The notes beneath the pieces were generated by a model. It worked only from the letters and a program-made list of their open reading frames with translations. It had not been told where the DNA came from and did no database searches. Shown in pieces: positions 8,786 through 20,180 of a DNA stretch of 64,000 nt. The position numbers and the translations under genes are program-made. The stretch spans positions 39,194,301 to 39,258,300 of the forward strand of contig OX463855.1 of assembly GCA_949825065.1 (NCBI GenBank). The letters run 5' to 3'. The stretch is from Odontocerum albicorne (Eukaryota > Arthropoda > Insecta > Trichoptera > Odontoceridae). How positions within the stretch are numbered: the first letter of the stretch is position 1; each line of letters begins with the position of its first letter.

Positions 8786-11700
8786 ATGTCTACTGACATA
8801 AATAATGATGTAATAAAATCAACTCAGGAAAGTTTGGGGAAATTTGTCAAGAAACCGGCATTATCTGATAAGCTTTTAAAGAAACCTCCCTTTCGTTTTC
8901 TACACGATGTAGTCACAGCAGTAAGTTTTTTTTTATATAAAAATGTATGAATAAATTATCAGATTTACGCAATATGCTCTAATTGCATTAAGAAATATTT
9001 GGTTATCGTAATCGAACGTTTTTTTGTTTCTGTTTTTGTTTATCAAATTCATCATAATGATAAATGTCTGACTACCGTAGATTTGCTGTTTCGTAATAAA
9101 ATATCACCCCATTTCATACATACTTCTTCTTTCCTCATTTGTCAATCTGTTCCAACCCACCATAAATATGTTAAGAGGCCTTTAATGAATATCAAACTGA
9201 AACCTTTTTTAAAAAATTGGACTTCAATGAAAATATAACCCACAACCCCTAAGTTGCCTTACTAACTAGGCCATGGAGGTCATTTTTATGGTTGGCTGAA
9301 AGATATTGCAACATGTTGATAAGTCTGTTAGGTTATACTGCATATAACAAAAGTGTTATACAACACATAGAACAATGCTTAACCCTTCCTGTCCTGTGAT
9401 GTGGAACTAGTACACATTGCTTCTAAACATCTTTAATATCTCTATAAATATAATAAATACTGGGTTCAGATTTTAGGTATTTCTCCGTAATACATTTACG
9501 CATTGAATGAAAAAATAATATTAATAATAATTAGCACTTATCGGCCACATCAGAGATATTTTGTGAAAATCGGGAATAAATTCACCAATACAATCAAACG
9601 TGTGCCAGTGTGTGACGTAGGTATATTCATTCTAAAAAAACTGCTATGGGTGAGGAAGCGACGCTATTCACGTCTCACTCTCACTCTACTTTGGTATATG
9701 GGAAAGCAAACAATAGAATCTCAGTTCATCGCTTCTCTCGGTTCAGTAGCTTGCGGGAATTATTTGAGGTGGTCACTTCGCCCATTTTGTGAATGACGGC
9801 CGATGTTTTTTTCATGTTTTCAGCAATTAAATTTCAATTATTATCACTTTTGACTTTTAATTTAAGCGATTTGGCTATGAATATTCTTATTTTTTCGATT
9901 TTAAATCGCTCATATTTACATGTGTATTGAATACACAGCACCGGAATGTGTGAATTTTTTTAGCACAGGAAGAGAAAGGTTAAACAAAAGTGTTATACAA
10001 CACATGGAACAATGCTTAAACAGTATTTAAAAATAAAGTGAATGTTGCAACATTATAATAATTTGTGTAATAACAAATGAAATCAGTTTAATTTTTCATA
10101 ATATTTTATTCAGAAATTTGATTTATTTCATGGAAATAATGTTAAAAAATGTTTAAGGTAAAAAAGAGTACTGGATTTTTTGAGGGCCTCTTCACAGATG
10201 AAGAGCTTGTTTCTGATAATGTTAAGGACCGGGAGTCAAAGATAGCTTTTCTACAAAAAGTCATTGAAGTTGTCAGTAAGTAAAATTGATTTCTTTACTA
10301 ATAACACTTATATAGTACTATATAGAGTCGAAGTCTGAAATGCACTACTAACATATCAACGGGAGCAAAACAATAGTCACATTCATTGACCACTCAAATG
10401 TGACAAATTGAAATAATAAGGATCAGGACTTGTAACAAGTGCATGGAGTTTGTTTATAGTATAGTTTTCCAAACTTTTTCACCCCGTAGACCACTTGCCG
10501 ATTTTTTTGTTTTCCGTAGACCCCCTGCCTGTCTAATATTGAATTTTCCTAAACTTATTAACTTCAAATGTGTTTTTGACAGTTGACACAGTGCTGTTCA
10601 CCTTGACAAGGTTTTTTTATGGAGTGAACAATTGTAAAAAAAGAAAAATATGTACAATTTTCATTCATACCTTTATTGAAAAGACACAAAATGCAAATAA
10701 ATATTTGGCTTTGGAACGAAACAAATCAAAACCTTGGTCAATGCTTACATAAAATTAATACACAAATAATACAGTTAATGAGAGGGATGAACCTGATGCT
10801 CTGATAGCAATGATTCAATATTTGGCTTCAAATTATTGAGGTATAGTCTTAAATCTCCACATTCAGTGATTTGCATTCGATTTCTTTCTATAAGTATTTT
10901 CTGTCTAATATAAGTATTATGTACACACAATCTGTGTTAGGTGTTATAAGACATTTACGGAACGCCTGAATATTGATAATGATCTGCTTAAATGGGATCC
11001 GCTCACGTGGACCCCCATTTACATCTCGTGCACCCCCAATTTCTTTTCTCGCTGACATAGACCCCCTGCAAGTCTAAATCAACCCTTGGGGGTCCATATA
11101 GACCACTTTGGGAATCTTTGGTTTATAGGGACTGCCAGGAGTTCCTGCGGTGGTAAGATAATGCGCAGAATCCAGATGGCTAAGACAAACAATAATGCGT
11201 CTAGAAATTACAAAGTAAATTACAAAGTTAAACCCTCATTTTCTTCATTTTATACTATGATGCAGGGACTTGGACATTCAAGTTATGTGACAAACAAATA
11301 ATAACTGCTTTTGAGATGTGGTGTTGAAGATGACTCGTACACACTCCATAGATATCCAGTAAAATTAATCTATCGATTTTATCAAAGAACTTCGGGCTGA
11401 GACCCGTTCTGCAAGAAAGATTTTAAGATACTTTGGACACTTTAAGATACTTTAGTGCTGGATGAGAATAACTGTCTTTAGCCATTATTTCCAAGTTTAT
11501 ATGGCAGAACCCAGCAGGGCCAGGCACCCGTCCAATGGAGTGACTAGGTTAAGATAAGAAGGCAGCAGGGTGTTAGTTTCAAGAGGCACTGCATACAGCA
11601 AAAGATTGGATACATTTTAAAGCAGGCTTGGCCAATCCAAATTGCCCCATGGGCCGCATTAATTTTTGCAAATTGCCCCATGGGCCACAATGATTTTTTT

Positions 11701-14700
11701 TTAGAAAAAGGGTTCCAGTCTGATTTTCATTTTAGACTTGCTTAAAACCTTTCTGGATGGTTGGAAAAGATTGCGACATTGCAATAATCTCACCAGGTAT
11801 AGAATGAAAGAGTAATATAGTATAATAATACAAGTTGACATATTTTAAAAAAAACTTATTAATCTTTTAGTTAAATGAAAATGCTGAAAACTTATATTTT
11901 ATATACATACTATAAAAAAATTCAAACTGAATGCGACACGTGTTTTATCCTTAAAGAAAAAAATATTCTTAGTTTTTGACATTAAATAAAAATCACCCGT
12001 TAAAATAAGGAGTAGTCTAATAACCTATAATGACATCATCCTTACATGTTTGGGCCTCTTTGTTAACTTCTACCTCTACTTATATGTCTGGACCTCTTTG
12101 TAAACTTCTACCCCTACTTACATGTCTGGGCCTCTTTGTAAACTTCTACCCCTACTTATATGTCTGGACCTCTTTATAAACTTCTACCCCTACTTACATG
12201 TCTGGGCCTCTTTGTAAACTTCTACCCCTACTTACATGTCTGGGCCTCTTTGTAAACTTCTACCCCTACTTACCGTATTTTACAGACTATGAGACGCACT
12301 TTTTTCTTAAAAAAATTGCCTCCAAAATTCAGGTGCGTCTTATACTCAAAATTAATATAAAAATGTTGTGCTGACGGTACTAAACTTAATCCAATGATCA
12401 TTTTCAAGCGCAAAACAATGCCAAAACCTTCTGAAATACCGCCAGGTGTTGTTGTTCACGTACATAACAAGGGTTGGATGAACGAGGCTGGTATGAAATG
12501 ATGGATTAACAGAGTGTGGGAGAGAAGGAAAGGTGCTTTATTGAAGAAGAGTTCTCTTCTTGTGCTAGATCAGTTTAGTAGTCATTTGAAAAATTCTGTG
12601 AAAGAGAAATTGAGACAGGGAAATATAGAGCTTGCTGTTATTCCGAGAGGACTTACTTCACAATTGCAACCTCTTGATGTCTCGATAAATAAACCATTAA
12701 AAGTGTATATGAGAGAGGAATGGAACAAATGGATGATGGACGAAACCCAACATGAATTCACGCCGAAGGGAGCTTTAAAACAACCTACAATCAAACAAGT
12801 GTGTCAGTGGATAAAACAGTCTTGGTCTAGAGTGAGAGAAGATATTATTGTTAAATCTTTCAAGAAGTGCGGCATAAGTAACGCTCTCGATGGCAGTGAA
12901 GACCATCTTATATATGAAGAGGACAACGATGAAGAGGAAGAAGAAGAAAGTTCAGATGAGGATTTTCAGGGATTTTAAAGGTCAGTTCGGTTTTATAAAC
13001 TAAGAATTTTATTTTAGTCTGGCTTTGCAATCTAATAATAAAAATGGTAAAAATGTAATTTTTTTTTAAATTGCCTAAAAATTAAGGTGCGTATTATAGT
13101 CCGTAAAATACGGTATATTCTATACTTAACAAAACCTAATTTTATTTGTTTCAGACATTGTTACTGATTCATCTTTAACTGTAAGGCCATCAAAGATTAT
13201 TGCTGGTTTGGAACCTGAAAAAACTAATGAACTCCTTCAAAAATTAGGTCTTGCTCTTCAACAAAATCTTAGCAGTAAACAAGCTATTGAAATTGTTAAT
13301 TCATCAAAAATATCCAAAAAAACTGCAAACACTACAACAGACACACATGAAACTAATGAAAAACCTAAAAAAACCGTGGAGAAAATTAAGAAACCCACAA
13401 AAAAAGATGAAGACTCAAAATTGGCGAAGAATCATAAATCTGAAATTTCGAATAAAACTAAAACAAATTTATCAATACCAGAGAGAAAAAAAGAAAAGGC
13501 AAAGACGGATTCAGTGGCTGTAAATGAAAAAACAAACCTTAAAAATAAGAAAACTGATATATCAAAGAAAGCTAAAGGTCCTGATCATATATCTAAAATA
13601 AAAAATGAAAAAGAATCTACAAATAAAAAGAATAATATTATTGTCAAGACAGAAAGTTTGAAAAATGCATCGATTGATTTAGATACTGAAAATGATTTAT
13701 CTGGCAATGAAGCTTTTGGTAAGGTGGTCCAATTAAAATATATTATAGACCATTTGGATGATGCGAATTCTATTTCTCAAGATATGAATACGACAGAATC
13801 AAGTCAACCAAAACCTTTAATTATAGACGAACAACCCATTGTCCCCGAAAAACCTATTGTTCAAGAAGATGTTTCGCCCAATGAAGCTCCGAAATTGGCA
13901 AAAGATCCTCAAGTTATTCGGCCACAAAGTAGAGTGACACGACAACGGAGTAGTATCGCTTCTTATCGAGATGAAAAAAAACCCGAGGCTGATAATAAAG
14001 CAGCTGATTTATCACAAAATAAATCAGATACATCAACATTGGAAGAGAGTTTGCCAAATGATGTCAATCAAAAAAATACACAAAGCTTAGAAAACAAAAT
14101 TGATCCCGTACCACAAGGTCAGTCCTCTTTAAATGAATTGCGAGAATCATCGAGTAAAAGAAGCGCAAAAATTAAACCAGAATTGTTGAAAAGTGCGCAA
14201 AGTCTAAGCATTGAGAGTAAAAGTGAAACAGAAACACAGGACCAAAAGTCTGTCACATCAGGTTCAGATATTAAAGATAAACCTCCTCCTCCTAAAACAT
14301 TAAGACCGCCCAGTGTTCGACCTTCCTCAGCTCGGCCTGGTGCTCCAAGATTAAGAGAAAGAAATACGGATGTAATAGTCACTACTGCAGAACCAGTGAT
14401 TGTTGGGAAAGTTCATGTTATCGTGGAAAATTATGATAACCAACAAGAGGTAATATATTTTTTAACTCTTAATCCCTTAACAGGTTTGCCCGAGCGGGAC
14501 TCGGGCACGAAGTTTCTTTTTATACTGACGAGCCTGAGCTTCATTAGGGCAAATCTTGTTTCGACTTGTTGGGAGTGTTTCTCCCGAGCGTCGTTTGGGC
14601 AGATCTTGTTTCAACTTGTTTTCTCCGAAAGGAATATATTTTCATATAGAATTTATTCGTTCACAGTTCATCATTGTGTTACGTCGCATGTTAAAAATCC

Positions 14701-17700
14701 GACTGTTAAGTGGTTAATTTGGTCACACAAAATTTATTTAAATAGATCCTTAAACAAAATCTAGAAACTACTAGTAATTGAAAAGCTTTTAACTCAAATA
14801 TGTCCAAGGGTGGTTGTGGGGTAGCAAGGATCAAAATTAGCTCTGTACTAGTTTAAACAATTTCTTTATACCTTTTTGTAATCTTTTCACCTCCTCAAGA
14901 CATCATAAAATCATATTAATGGTTACAATTAGGGGTCATAAATGTTTCTCCTCATAGTTTCTTTGTTCCATGGTTCTGTAATAAATATATTCTCTGTGGC
15001 AACAGTCTGCAAACTATGGTACGCGTAGTACTAAAGGTGCATGGCGGTAGCGACGTGCATGCAGTGAGGTGAATGGCCGGGCAGTAACGCACTGGACTTT
15101 CAAGCTGAGGGTCGCCGGTATGAACCCCGCACTGTGCTAATCCCCTCAAGTGATAGACATTTTGTCTGCCTAGTATTCAGAGGTATACGGATATCTATGA
15201 CTTCGGTCATATCTATTCTTTCAGAAAGAGAAAAAAAAAACATGCCTGTGTGCTCCAATCGTCTCACATTGGTGTGCCATCGAATTCAATACTGCGGTAT
15301 GGCCAGTGAGTTTGCTGGTGTGTAACAGTTCACTAACGTTAAAAAACAAACTTCATGGCACAGCTTTGCATTCTAACTGAATTGACATTGGAATAGGGAG
15401 GAGATCCTCAGCTACGAGGCCCAGCAACGATGACTATAGGTAGTATTGCGTGAGTAAGCAAACGTCAAAATATGAAATTTCATAAAACTTCAATATAATT
15501 GACATGTTAAGGCCGGCTTCCTTCGATGATATTTATTGAGAAAAACCTAGAGTTACCCAGTTAAAAAAATAAAATGTATTGCACCAGAAAAATTTACTTT
15601 GCTAACCCAGGTTTACGCTTATATTTTTAATTTGTCAATTTAGTCAGGTTAACTCGGTGGTTAGCTGGCTAAACAAAACCCAACTATCAATCACCCGATG
15701 AGTAAAGAGGGTAGTTATGGGCACCTATATTATGAAAATTGATTTATGAAGGGGCAGGGGTGGAGGAGGGAGTCAAGATGGTTACTGGTGGTAAGGCCAC
15801 TCTTGGTAATTTTCATTAAAATGGTACAATTAAAAAAAAATTTGCAAACCCCAGCTCTATGGTGAAATTCTTAATAATTCAAGTAAATGCAACCAAACTG
15901 TTTATGGTCAATATTTTACTCACCAAAACATTTTTAGAGTTGCAAAACCACAAACAATAAAATCTTAGTACCAACTTTAGGATGTGGAAAAAGAGCTATC
16001 TAAACAAATATTTTAATAGTTATAATAAAGTTTACAACTCTTTTACACAAAATCATTTCTAACTAATTGATTTTTAGGATGATGAAGGGAGCGTTGAAGT
16101 GTTGCAAGTCACCACAGATGAAAATATTACAAATTTAGAAAGTGCAGATACCAAACCTGAAGGTATTGCTAGTGGCCATGGACATTTGGTTCAACAAATT
16201 TTAGAAACACAAAAAGAACTAGCCCACGAGGACAACTCAAAGATAGAAATTGTAAGTTTATGAAACTTTGTATACCTATATGTTTTGAGTCTTTCGCGGT
16301 TTTTTGTATCAATTGTATAAGGTCTTTGTCTTTCAGAGTATTTTACCGTGTCGCAGTATTCATCTACAGGGCTTGTTTGTAGTCAACATCAAATGTTGTA
16401 GTCAACTGGTGAAGTTGACTACAAACAAGCGCTGAAGATGAAAACAGAAATATTTTCGAAACATCAACATCAACAACACTCTGAAAGGCCTTATATAACT
16501 GATTTTTTGCTTTTCTAGTTATTTTTTCCTCAATCTCCATGAATATAGGTGTTTTTACAACTCCCCTCAATTTATATCTGTATTCCCATTTTTCTTTTTT
16601 ATGTGCCATGTCCTGCCCCCCTGACTTTATCAATCACTCTTGAGAAAATATCTGTCTTTGGTGGGGCATCACAGCTCCTTAACTGTTTGGTTACTTGTCC
16701 ATTCGTGAATGTCGCATTGAATGACAGCCGCCTTCTACCAATTCTTCATCTACCCTCGATTTTGGTCAGCAATATTTATTTTAGGAAATGTTATTTTTTT
16801 TCTCTCCTCAATACATGAAGTAGATGGTCAAAGTTCATATGTTGACTCAAATTAATCTTAAACTATGAAAACTACACAGACAGATTCTGTTCATCACAAA
16901 TCCCCGACACCTATGTAGCCACCAACTTGCAGTTCGTAAATTTGAATCCAGAATCAGTAAGCCAGTTATGTTCCCCTTAAGGTTTGCACCGATTTTGGTG
17001 ACTGGTTGATAAAATTAGCAATCGTATACTATAGTGTATTGTGTCACTAACTTTAAAAAAAAGGAATTTCCAGATAAATATCTTAACAGATGGAAATCAT
17101 TAATATATTTTTACCTTATTCAATTTGACAGTAAAACCAGTTTAAATAATTTATTAAGATGTATGGCCACTCGATAATATGCTGGACTTCTGTGCGGAAA
17201 GTCACTTATTTAAATTCCACTTTAAGCTACTCTCCTTGAATGATACATGCATTTTTATCACCTAGTATTTGGGTGTATACGGATACCTATAACTATGGTT
17301 GTATCTATTCTTTAAAAATAAATATCGTGTGTCAATTGGTAAAGCATTGGTATTTTACTATGTATTTGCTCTAGGAATGGGAGTATGGCGCAAGGAGAGA
17401 GCGGGAAGCATCTTACAAAGAAATTGAAGGTATTCGCAGTGGGCTTCAGTCTCTGTCAAGAGCATCGAATCCACTGGGGAAGTTAATGGACTATATTCAA
17501 GAAGATGTAGAAGTTATGAAACAAGAGTTGTTACAATGGAGAGAAGCTCGCCTTACAGCTTCAGCAGAGCTTAAACATCAGGAAAGGTAAGATGCAAATC
17601 CTTTCATGTTCCACCTTTCTTGCATTATATTGTATGTTGTATAAATTACAACCTGGCGGATTTATTGCCATGTGGTAATCTCTTCTAAGCATTTAATGAA

Positions 17701-19905
17701 AACCAGACTGAAACTCTTTCTTAAAAAATCTAAATATGAAGGGAAATCAAATCAGAAACCCTCGGCTTGGAAGACAGGCATCTTATCAACTAGGCCACGG
17801 AGTATATTAGTGTTGAATTCATTTTATAATAATTATTTTTGGCCACTAATTTTTTTGTAATTTGTTTTATCATAAATTATTTGTTTTGACTTTGTATTTT
17901 TAAATATCTTATACTGTTATTTACAACTTTGTCTAAGCAAATCATCCCATTTTGTCAACAATTATTATCATAGAAAAATTATATTTATTGCCAGTATTGT
18001 ACTTTTCCCTATTACAGAGTGTTTACTTCTTTATTTGGAATGGCAGTGAGCCCTTCTGATGGGAAAACCAACTTCCCTATGAGACCGAAAATATCGCCTT
18101 GACAATTTTGGATATCCATATTAACGTATGCACAACCACATTAAAGAAAAGCGGAAAGGTGTAGAAACAAAGAAAAAAAGGGGACTGTATCAACTGAGCG
18201 AACACACTGGTTCATTGTTTGCTTAGTTGATATGGTATGCGCTCTATATGCGACCGTATAATTACAAGGGAGCATCTCTTAAAATTGGAATCGAAAATGG
18301 CAATTTTTAACAATTTTGTCAATAAAGACGAAATGTGGGTGTTCGTAAATCAGGGACGTAAATGACAATGGTTGTCAAAAGAGCCGGTAGCAAAATCTGC
18401 CACTATTTTATTTCCGTACAGTGCGACTGTAAACGTATAACTCATTTTAAAATACTAAAATCCAGTGAAAAAGTAACCGCACAGTTATTCAATTAGATGG
18501 ACTGGCTTATCAAAGAAATTAAAAAAATAAACACCTTTTTTTAAGTATCGTCATCCAAGTGTTTTTCAGTATGGTTTCAGTACGCTTTCAGTACGCTTGT
18601 CTTCATATTGCATTACCAAGAATAAAATCAAGAGCTTAGGATGAACAACGATTTGCCATTCACCATATTCTCTAGATATGCTAGCACTATTCCATTTTTT
18701 CTGGACAATGTTCCATTTTTTAGATGATAAATTTTTTAATTCGAAGTCTCCTGATTTTTTTGAAAGAGGCATCAAGAAATTGACAGAAAGAGGTTAATGA
18801 ACAAATTATAGATGAATATTTGATCAATATATAAGTTAGCCTAGAACAACATAGTAGGGAGATCCCTGACAGCCATACAAGAAGTATTTGGAACCTTGGA
18901 GATAGCAGCCAAAGAACTTGGACTGCAAATTAATGAAAATAAGACCAAAATCATGAAACAGAGTAGGAGAATAGACAATGGTCCACAAGGTAACATTAGA
19001 TTTAAGGATGAATATGACTTTGAGGTAGTAGAAGAGTTTACCTGCCTGGGTTCAACTATAATGAAGGAAAACGAGGAGCATGCTGAGATTAAGAGAAGAA
19101 TCACAACAGGGAACAAAACATTCTTCTCCCTACTGCCGGTGTTCAAGTCCAGAAGTGTCTATAGAAAAACCAAAGTCATCCTGTACAAAACAATAATTAG
19201 AACAGTGGTGGCATATGGATGTGAAGCATGGACACTGACAGCTGAATCCGCAGAGTTGCTGGATGTCTTCGAGAGAAGAATACTACGTAGGATCCTGGGT
19301 TCCGTGAATGACGGCGAAACCTGACGAATACGATACAACGACGAGTTATATAATATCTACAAAGCTCCCAGGCTATCTGTACATGTCAGACTGAGCAGAT
19401 TGAGATGGGCCGGACATGTGCAGAGAATGCCGTCATCACGAGCACCCAAAAGAATCCTGGAAGGACACCCGGGAAGAGAGAGTGGGCAGGCCAAGGCTGC
19501 GATGGGTGGACGAAGTTGAGAGGGACACAACCCGGCTGCTGCAGGCGCAGGATTGGAGGGTCGAGGCGGGAGACAGGAGGAGTTGGAGGCGAAGATTGAC
19601 GGAGGCCAAAGCTCGATATGGGCTGTAAGACCATCGAAAGAATTAGTTAGCACTTTTTTAATCCCTTTAAAAGACAATGTTAATTTTGTGTACAGAATAA
19701 ATCATTGTGACTATTGATATTTTAATAGATTAAACTAATTATTCTTTTTTTTAGTCTTACAGAAAATCAAATCCAACCTCTCCAAGCAAAGTTGAAGCAA
19801 TTAGAAGACAGCATCCTAGAACAAACAGAACTTATATATACTGTTAAGTCAAATATTTATAGAAATGCACAGAGAATTTTAAAACTAGTTGATGGTGATG
19901 ATTGA
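8786..19905 (+). CDS. IFT54: IFT54 / TRAF3-interacting protein 1, complete six-exon gene
   Basis: Exons: 8786-8920, 10158-10275, 13155-14449, 16078-16251, 17375-17586 and 19755-19905 (TGA). All join in frame through GT-AG introns, for 694 residues. Residues 1-135 form the CH-like, tubulin-binding N-terminal domain: [33 protein letters not shown] and [15 protein letters not shown] are close to vertebrate TRAF3IP1. A lysine-rich stretch follows (about 140-240), then a proline-rich motif ([20 protein letters not shown], near 460). Exons 5-6 encode the C-terminal coiled coil with the family signature [16 protein letters not shown]. In other animals the protein is an IFT-B subunit acting in ciliary transport. 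Start choice: the first ATG of exon 1 gives the expected N-terminus, and an X-box-like site lies 87 bp upstream. Introns hold SINEs, a LINE and a pogo/Tigger derivative, but no exon is interrupted. Confidence 0.95.
9165..9290 (-). repeat. tRNA-derived SINE (family S2), head fragment
   Basis: The minus strand starts CCTCCATGGCCTAGTTAGTA, which looks like a tRNA A box, with a degraded B box after it. The same head occurs at 17590-17815, 33420-33530 and 57105-57205, all on the minus strand. It lies in IFT54 intron 1. Confidence 0.45.
9383..9979 (+). mobile_element. TTAA-flanked (piggyBac-type) non-autonomous element, family F copy 1
   Basis: The left end CCCTTCCTGTCCTGTG and the right end (reverse complement CCTTTCTCTTCCTGTG) are imperfect inverted repeats. 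TTAA lies on both sides (9379-9382, 9980-9983), as for piggyBac-type insertions. Related copies are 23816-24460 and 52587-54158. No transposase is present. The flanks also share a direct repeat of about 36 bp, reported as a finding. Located in IFT54 intron 1. Confidence 0.65.
10457..11131. mobile_element. hAT-like non-autonomous element in IFT54 intron 2
   Basis: The left end TTTTCCAAACTTTTTCACCC and the right end (reverse complement ATTCCCAAAGTGGTC) resemble hAT termini. Sub-terminal GTAGACCCCCTGC-type motifs recur near both ends. No transposase domain is seen and the target duplication is not clear. Confidence 0.45.
11285..11620 (+). mobile_element. LINE relic in IFT54 intron 2
   Basis: The segment opens with TTTTGAGATGTGGTGTTGAA (FEMWCW-like), as at 4411, then [13 protein letters not shown] and further degraded RT-tail sequence. 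No intact frame remains. Confidence 0.4.
11630..11710. repeat. hAT-like end with duplicated AATTGCCCCATGGGCC
   Basis: It begins CAGGCTTGGCCAATCC, and the motif AATTGCCCCATGGGCC occurs twice within 50 bp. It resembles a hAT terminus, but the other end was not found. Confidence 0.3.
12044..12272. repeat. 38-bp tandem repeat, six copies
   Basis: The unit is about TGTCTGGGCCTCTTTGTAAA plus CTTCTACCCCTACTTACA. Copies differ by a few transitions. The array ends at the TA where the pogo/Tigger-like element begins. It lies in IFT54 intron 2. Confidence 0.85.
12273..13113 (+). mobile_element. pogo/Tigger-like element, deletion derivative keeping the catalytic half
   Basis: Terminal inverted repeats start CCGTATTTTACAGACTAT and (right end, reverse complement) CCGTATTTTACGGACTATA, with TA on both sides. 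At 841 bp it is far shorter than a complete Tigger-type element and contains only the 3' half of the transposase gene. It lies in IFT54 intron 2 and is inserted in the last unit of the 38-bp repeat array. Confidence 0.8.
12391..12978 (+). pseudogene. pogo-type (DDE_1) transposase, C-terminal half
   Basis: The frame reads [20 protein letters not shown], a stop at 12499-12501, then 159 residues to a stop at 12976. [12 protein letters not shown] carries the second catalytic aspartate, and [17 protein letters not shown] carries the third (D in LQPLDV). The tail is very acidic ([14 protein letters not shown]), as in Tigger/jerky proteins. The CENP-B-type DNA-binding domain and the first catalytic aspartate are absent, removed by the internal deletion. 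The complementary N-terminal half survives in a different derivative at 34512-35348. Confidence 0.8.
14450..15059. other. IFT54 intron 3, left part, no recognisable feature
   Basis: The reading frame of exon 3 runs on past the donor to 14764 by chance, but the codon use and protein character change at 14450. No repeat was recognised here. Confidence 0.45.
15060..15435 (+). repeat. tRNA-derived SINE (family S1), copy 1
   Basis: The head has a tRNA-like layout: TGGCCGGGCAGTAACGCAC as an A-box region and GGTATGAACCCCGC as a B-box region about 50 bp later. The body has CCTAGTATTCAGAGGTATAC and ATATCTATTCTTTC, shared with 17155-17335. The 3' part ends in the GAGGCCCAGCAACGATG tail also found near 6060. 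In IFT54 intron 3. Confidence 0.55.
16305..16490 (+). mobile_element. small foldback with hammerhead-like motif, family iii
   Basis: Inverted arms: GCTTGTTTGTAGTCAAC (16371-16387) pairs with GTTGACTACAAACAAGC (16414-16430). Further out, TATAAGGTCTTTGTCTTTCA pairs with the CTGAAAGGCCTTATA end. The layout is the same as in the Penelope-like copies, but the sequence is unrelated. In IFT54 intron 4. Confidence 0.5.
16432..16461 (+). ncRNA. hammerhead-like core in the family iii foldback
   Basis: Reads CTGAAGA, T, GAAAA-cagaaata-TTTTC, GAAA, C. The five-base helix is perfect. The layout equals that of the motifs at 2911 and 30178, with a different hairpin. Cleavage is not demonstrated. Confidence 0.4.
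17155..17335 (+). repeat. tRNA-derived SINE (family S1), copy 2
   Basis: Diverged copy of 15060-15435: TGGCCACTCGATAATATGC head, then CCTAGTATTTGGGTGTATAC and ATCTATTCTTT body. In IFT54 intron 4, shortly before exon 5. Confidence 0.5.
17590..17815 (-). repeat. tRNA-derived SINE (family S2) with hairpin tail
   Basis: On the minus strand the head CTCCGTGGCCTAGTTGATAA looks like a tRNA A box, with a B-box-like TTTCTGATTTGATTTCC. The tail holds GCAATAAATCCGCCAGG with the palindromic sequence around CCACATGG. The tail alone recurs at 20656-20750 and 56495-56570, as if shared with a partner LINE. In IFT54 intron 5. Confidence 0.55.
18841..19627 (+). mobile_element. LINE fragment with reverse transcriptase C-terminal region, in IFT54 intron 5
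   Basis: One frame encodes [32 protein letters not shown], then [33 protein letters not shown] and [15 protein letters not shown]. This is the region after the catalytic palm of an insect 'endonuclease-reverse transcriptase' LINE. One stop (19322-19324) breaks it. The last part continues as [27 protein letters not shown] and [14 protein letters not shown], ending in a true stop at 19627. The RT active site and endonuclease are missing (5' truncation). The same 3' end occurs at 28195-28280. Orientation is the same as IFT54. Confidence 0.8.
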
Positions 19906-20083
19906 ACATTTTGATTCTCTTATTAATATTTTAGTGATCCTGAATTTATATAATATTTATTAGTCATTGTTGCTTTATATATAACTTATTTAATATTATA
20001 AAGGTGGGTCCTGGGAACCTGACAATATCCAAAATGAAATCGACGATATTTATTTATTCATTAACATTACATATCACAGAAAC

Positions 20084-20089
20084 AATAAA
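20084..20089 (+). other. candidate polyadenylation signal of IFT54
   Basis: AATAAA 179 bp after the IFT54 stop codon and before the next repeat element begins at 20181. No competing better hexamer was seen between. Confidence 0.3.
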
Positions 20090-20180
20090 AAGGTTAATTT
20101 AGTAAAATCTTCCAAAAAAAATTACAATCCAGGATATATGTATATATCTTTTAAAAATTTATGCATAAACATACCAATTT

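Noticed and set aside
14450..14764. Continuation of the IFT54 exon 3 frame past the donor
   Set aside because: A consensus donor and abrupt loss of IFT54 similarity show this is intron; the frame is open by chance.
15060..15140. A tRNA gene
   Set aside because: A- and B-box-like segments are present, but no cloverleaf can be drawn and the segment continues into a SINE body shared with 17155-17335.
19357..19677. Proline-rich minus-strand frames
   Set aside because: Antisense shadows of the LINE RT C-terminus, whose GC-rich codons keep the opposite strand open.
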